Below are positions 62,439 through 64,000 of a stretch of 64,000 bases of DNA, piece after piece (positions within the stretch are counted from its first letter, which is position 1; each line of letters opens with the position of its first letter). Under the pieces are notes generated by a model. That model was not told the origin of the DNA and did not search any database. It saw only the letters and a list, made by a program, of their open reading frames with translations. Source of the stretch: Promethearchaeota archaeon (GTDB lineage: Archaea > Asgardarchaeota > Lokiarchaeia > Sigyniarchaeales > SOKP01); contig JAGXNS010000002.1 of NCBI GenBank assembly GCA_019894855.1, forward strand, positions 1-64,000. Reading direction: 5' to 3'. A program made the translations under genes and the position numbers.

Positions 62439-64000
62439 ATGACTTATAACACTAATAAACGACCTTTCAATAAGCTCAAGCCCGTTTCGTTTGTAAATGT
62501 TAATATTAACGATAGTTTTTGGTCAAAGAGACAAAAGATCAATCGAGAAATATCAATTCACCATCAACATCAAATGTTAGAGGGGGATTTTCACATAGAT
62601 AATTTTAGAGTTGCTTCAGGTCTTAAAAAAGGAGTTCAAATAGGAGAATTCTACTTTGATTCGGATTTATATAAATGGCTTGAAGCAGCATGTTACATCA
62701 TTAATATTTATAGTGATCCTGGCCTGGAAGTAAAAGTGAATGAGGTTGTTGATTTAATAAAGAAATCTCAAACTAATGATGGATATGTTAATACATTCTA
62801 TTCAACCAGATTTATAGAAAAAAGGTTTACAAATATATACCTAATGCATGAATTGTATTGTGCGGGTCATTTGATCCAAGCAGCTATCGCCCACCATCAT
62901 GCTACTAAAAGCCAAGTAATGATAAATGTAGCCATTAAGTTTGCAAATTTGCTAGTATCTCTTTATTTGGGAGGAAAAAGGAAGGGCGTTCCCGGTCACG
63001 AAGAAATCGAAATGGCTTTAATCGCGTTGTATAGAATCACTGAGAACTCAAATTACTTAAAATTAGCGGAAGAATTTATTAACCGAAGAGGAAATGTTTC
63101 GAACTTTAAAACATATGTTGCTAATCAGTACTTTAACATGCGCTCTATCTTAGGAATAGCAAAGAAGAGAAATAAAGAATTTTTATTGTCAGTAGGAAGA
63201 GAAAATATTATTAAAGAACAGGAGAGCGAAGTATCAGAATGGGCTACGAATCTTACACTAAAAAGTCAATTAATATTCTTCAAAGAAAACTTGATCGGGG
63301 CCTATATTCAATCAAATGTTCCAGTAAGAGAAATTTTCGAACCAGTTGGCCACGCTGTTAGAGTGATGTATTTATTTTGTGGGATGGCCGATCTATATTC
63401 TGAAATAGGAGACAAAACTTTATTAAAAGCCCTTCGTAGGGTATGGTTGAAAATGGTTAAAGCCAGAATGTATATTACTGGTGGGACTGGATCTGAAAAA
63501 TGCACAGAAGGTTTTAAAAAAGATTTTGCTTTAAAGAATGAAGATTCTTATTCTGAAACTTGTGCCGCTATCGGGAACATGATGTGGAACTTGCGAATGC
63601 TCCAAATAACCGGCAACTGTAAATATGCAGATTTGATAGAAAGGGTGTTATATAACGCGATGTTGGTAGGCCAATCCATCAATGGTAAAGAATACACATA
63701 CAATAATCCGTTAATTTCTTATGCTAAGGATAAAAGAAGCGAATGGTTTAGATGTGCCTGTTGTCCTCCTAATGTAGCTCGAACCATTGCTTCTTTAGGC
63801 GATTATATCTACAGCACTTCGGAAGAAGGAATTTGGATTCACCAGTACATTGGAAATAAAGCAAATATTGAATTGAGTTCAAATGTGGTCAAAATTATCC
63901 AAAAAAGTGAACTCCCTTGGAAAGGGGAGATTACCATTAAACTTGAATTGTCTAAAAGCCAAAAGTTTTCTTTATTCCTTAGAATTCCAGATTGGAGTTA
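62439..64000 (+). CDS. GH127-type glycoside hydrolase (beta-L-arabinofuranosidase-like), partial
   Basis: The gene runs off the right edge; at least 520 residues are present and it is not in the ORF track. It belongs to the DUF1680/GH127 family, whose studied members remove beta-L-arabinofuranose. Diagnostic blocks are EEIEMALIALYRIT, RMYITGGTGSEKCTEGFKKDF, EDSYSETCAAIGNMMWNLRML and FRCACCPPNVARTIASLGDYIY. The Glu/Cys of YSETC and the paired cysteines of CCPPN match the zinc and nucleophile residues of HypBA1. It begins at ATG 62439. There is no signal peptide, so a cytoplasmic location is likely. Acquisition from bacteria is plausible. Confidence 0.9.
   Translation, partial: MTYNTNKRPFNKLKPVSFVNVNINDSFWSKRQKINREISIHHQHQMLEGDFHIDNFRVASGLKKGVQIGEFYFDSDLYKWLEAACYIINIYSDPGLEVKVNEVVDLIKKSQTNDGYVNTFYSTRFIEKRFTNIYLMHELYCAGHLIQAAIAHHHATKSQVMINVAIKFANLLVSLYLGGKRKGVPGHEEIEMALIALYRITENSNYLKLAEEFINRRGNVSNFKTYVANQYFNMRSILGIAKKRNKEFLLSVGRENIIKEQESEVSEWATNLTLKSQLIFFKENLIGAYIQSNVPVREIFEPVGHAVRVMYLFCGMADLYSEIGDKTLLKALRRVWLKMVKARMYITGGTGSEKCTEGFKKDFALKNEDSYSETCAAIGNMMWNLRMLQITGNCKYADLIERVLYNAMLVGQSINGKEYTYNNPLISYAKDKRSEWFRCACCPPNVARTIASLGDYIYSTSEEGIWIHQYIGNKANIELSSNVVKIIQKSELPWKGEITIKLELSKSQKFSLFLRIPDWS

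Noticed and set aside
1-64000. CRISPR arrays, insertion sequences, inteins and tRNA genes
   Set aside because: No regularly spaced repeats, transposase frames, intein blocks in the polymerase, RFC or IF5B genes, or tRNA cloverleaf patterns were found when reading the window.

Overview
The window is AT-rich archaeal DNA with a dense eukaryote-like information-processing gene set: split RNA polymerase subunits A' and A'', TFS, Rpb11/RpoL, Csl4, aIF2-alpha, aIF5B, EF-1alpha, EF-2, PCNA, RFC small subunit, PriS/PriL, GINS, Nop10, a histone and AglB/STT3. It also carries three intact Ras/Rab/Arf-like small GTPases and one degenerate partial one at the left edge. So many small GTPases next to archaeal core genes, together with an EF-2 that has a broken diphthamide loop, points to an Asgard archaeon, most likely Lokiarchaeia-like. 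That placement is inferred from gene content; no tree was computed. No tRNA, rRNA, CRISPR array, transposon or intein was recognised.

Layout. 1-12 kb: lineage-specific genes (a tandem duplicated pair, a DUF2085-type membrane protein, a zinc-ribbon membrane protein with a winged-helix partner, a 7TM protein, a small GTPase) mixed with housekeeping genes (nucleoside phosphorylase, Taw1/TYW1, EngB). 12-20 kb: EF-2, CCA-adding enzyme, aIF5B plus a GNAT, and an eRF1/Vms1-like protein. 20-25 kb: bacterial-type uvrA-uvrB. 25-31 kb: a very long AglB/STT3, TruA and RfcS. 31-36 kb: enolase, a METTL5-like methylase divergent from a csl4-orf-rpoL-RNase III-like-DUF99 run, and an Arf-like GTPase. 36-39 kb: a decayed EF-1alpha tail, a candidate structured RNA, a zinc protein and EF-1alpha. 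39-46 kb: aIF2-alpha/Nop10, then a convergent replication block PCNA-PriL-PriS-GINS, an OB-fold protein, TFS and L44e-S27e. 46-50 kb: PyrB and an HTH/ATP-cone/NrdD-like fusion. 49.6-56 kb: the classical rpoA1-rpoA2-L30e-nusA-S12-S7 operon, without rpoB upstream. 56-64 kb: an acyl-CoA synthetase-like protein, two EamA-type membrane proteins, a Rab-like GTPase, a histone, and a GH127-type glycosidase running off the right edge.

Most notable observations. (1) Three conserved genes (uvrB, eS27 and a METTL5-like methylase) have no ATG, GTG or TTG available for their conserved N-termini. Each instead has in-frame ATT/ATA codons there; for uvrB and eS27 these lie just behind a GGTG Shine-Dalgarno-like motif. 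The ORF track therefore truncates or misses them. (2) A 663-residue protein fuses an ArsR-like winged helix, an ATP-cone and a class III ribonucleotide-reductase fold that appears to lack the radical residues; it looks like a nucleotide-sensing regulator derived from an enzyme. (3) EF-2 keeps the diphthamide histidine but has HTSYGQ where HRGGGQ is expected. (4) A decayed EF-1alpha C-terminus and a GC-richer, structured, TATA-preceded segment lie next to each other near 36.4-36.75 kb. (5) Taw1 contains a winged-helix-like insertion. (6) Two perfect 20-bp repeats lie upstream of the EF-1alpha gene.
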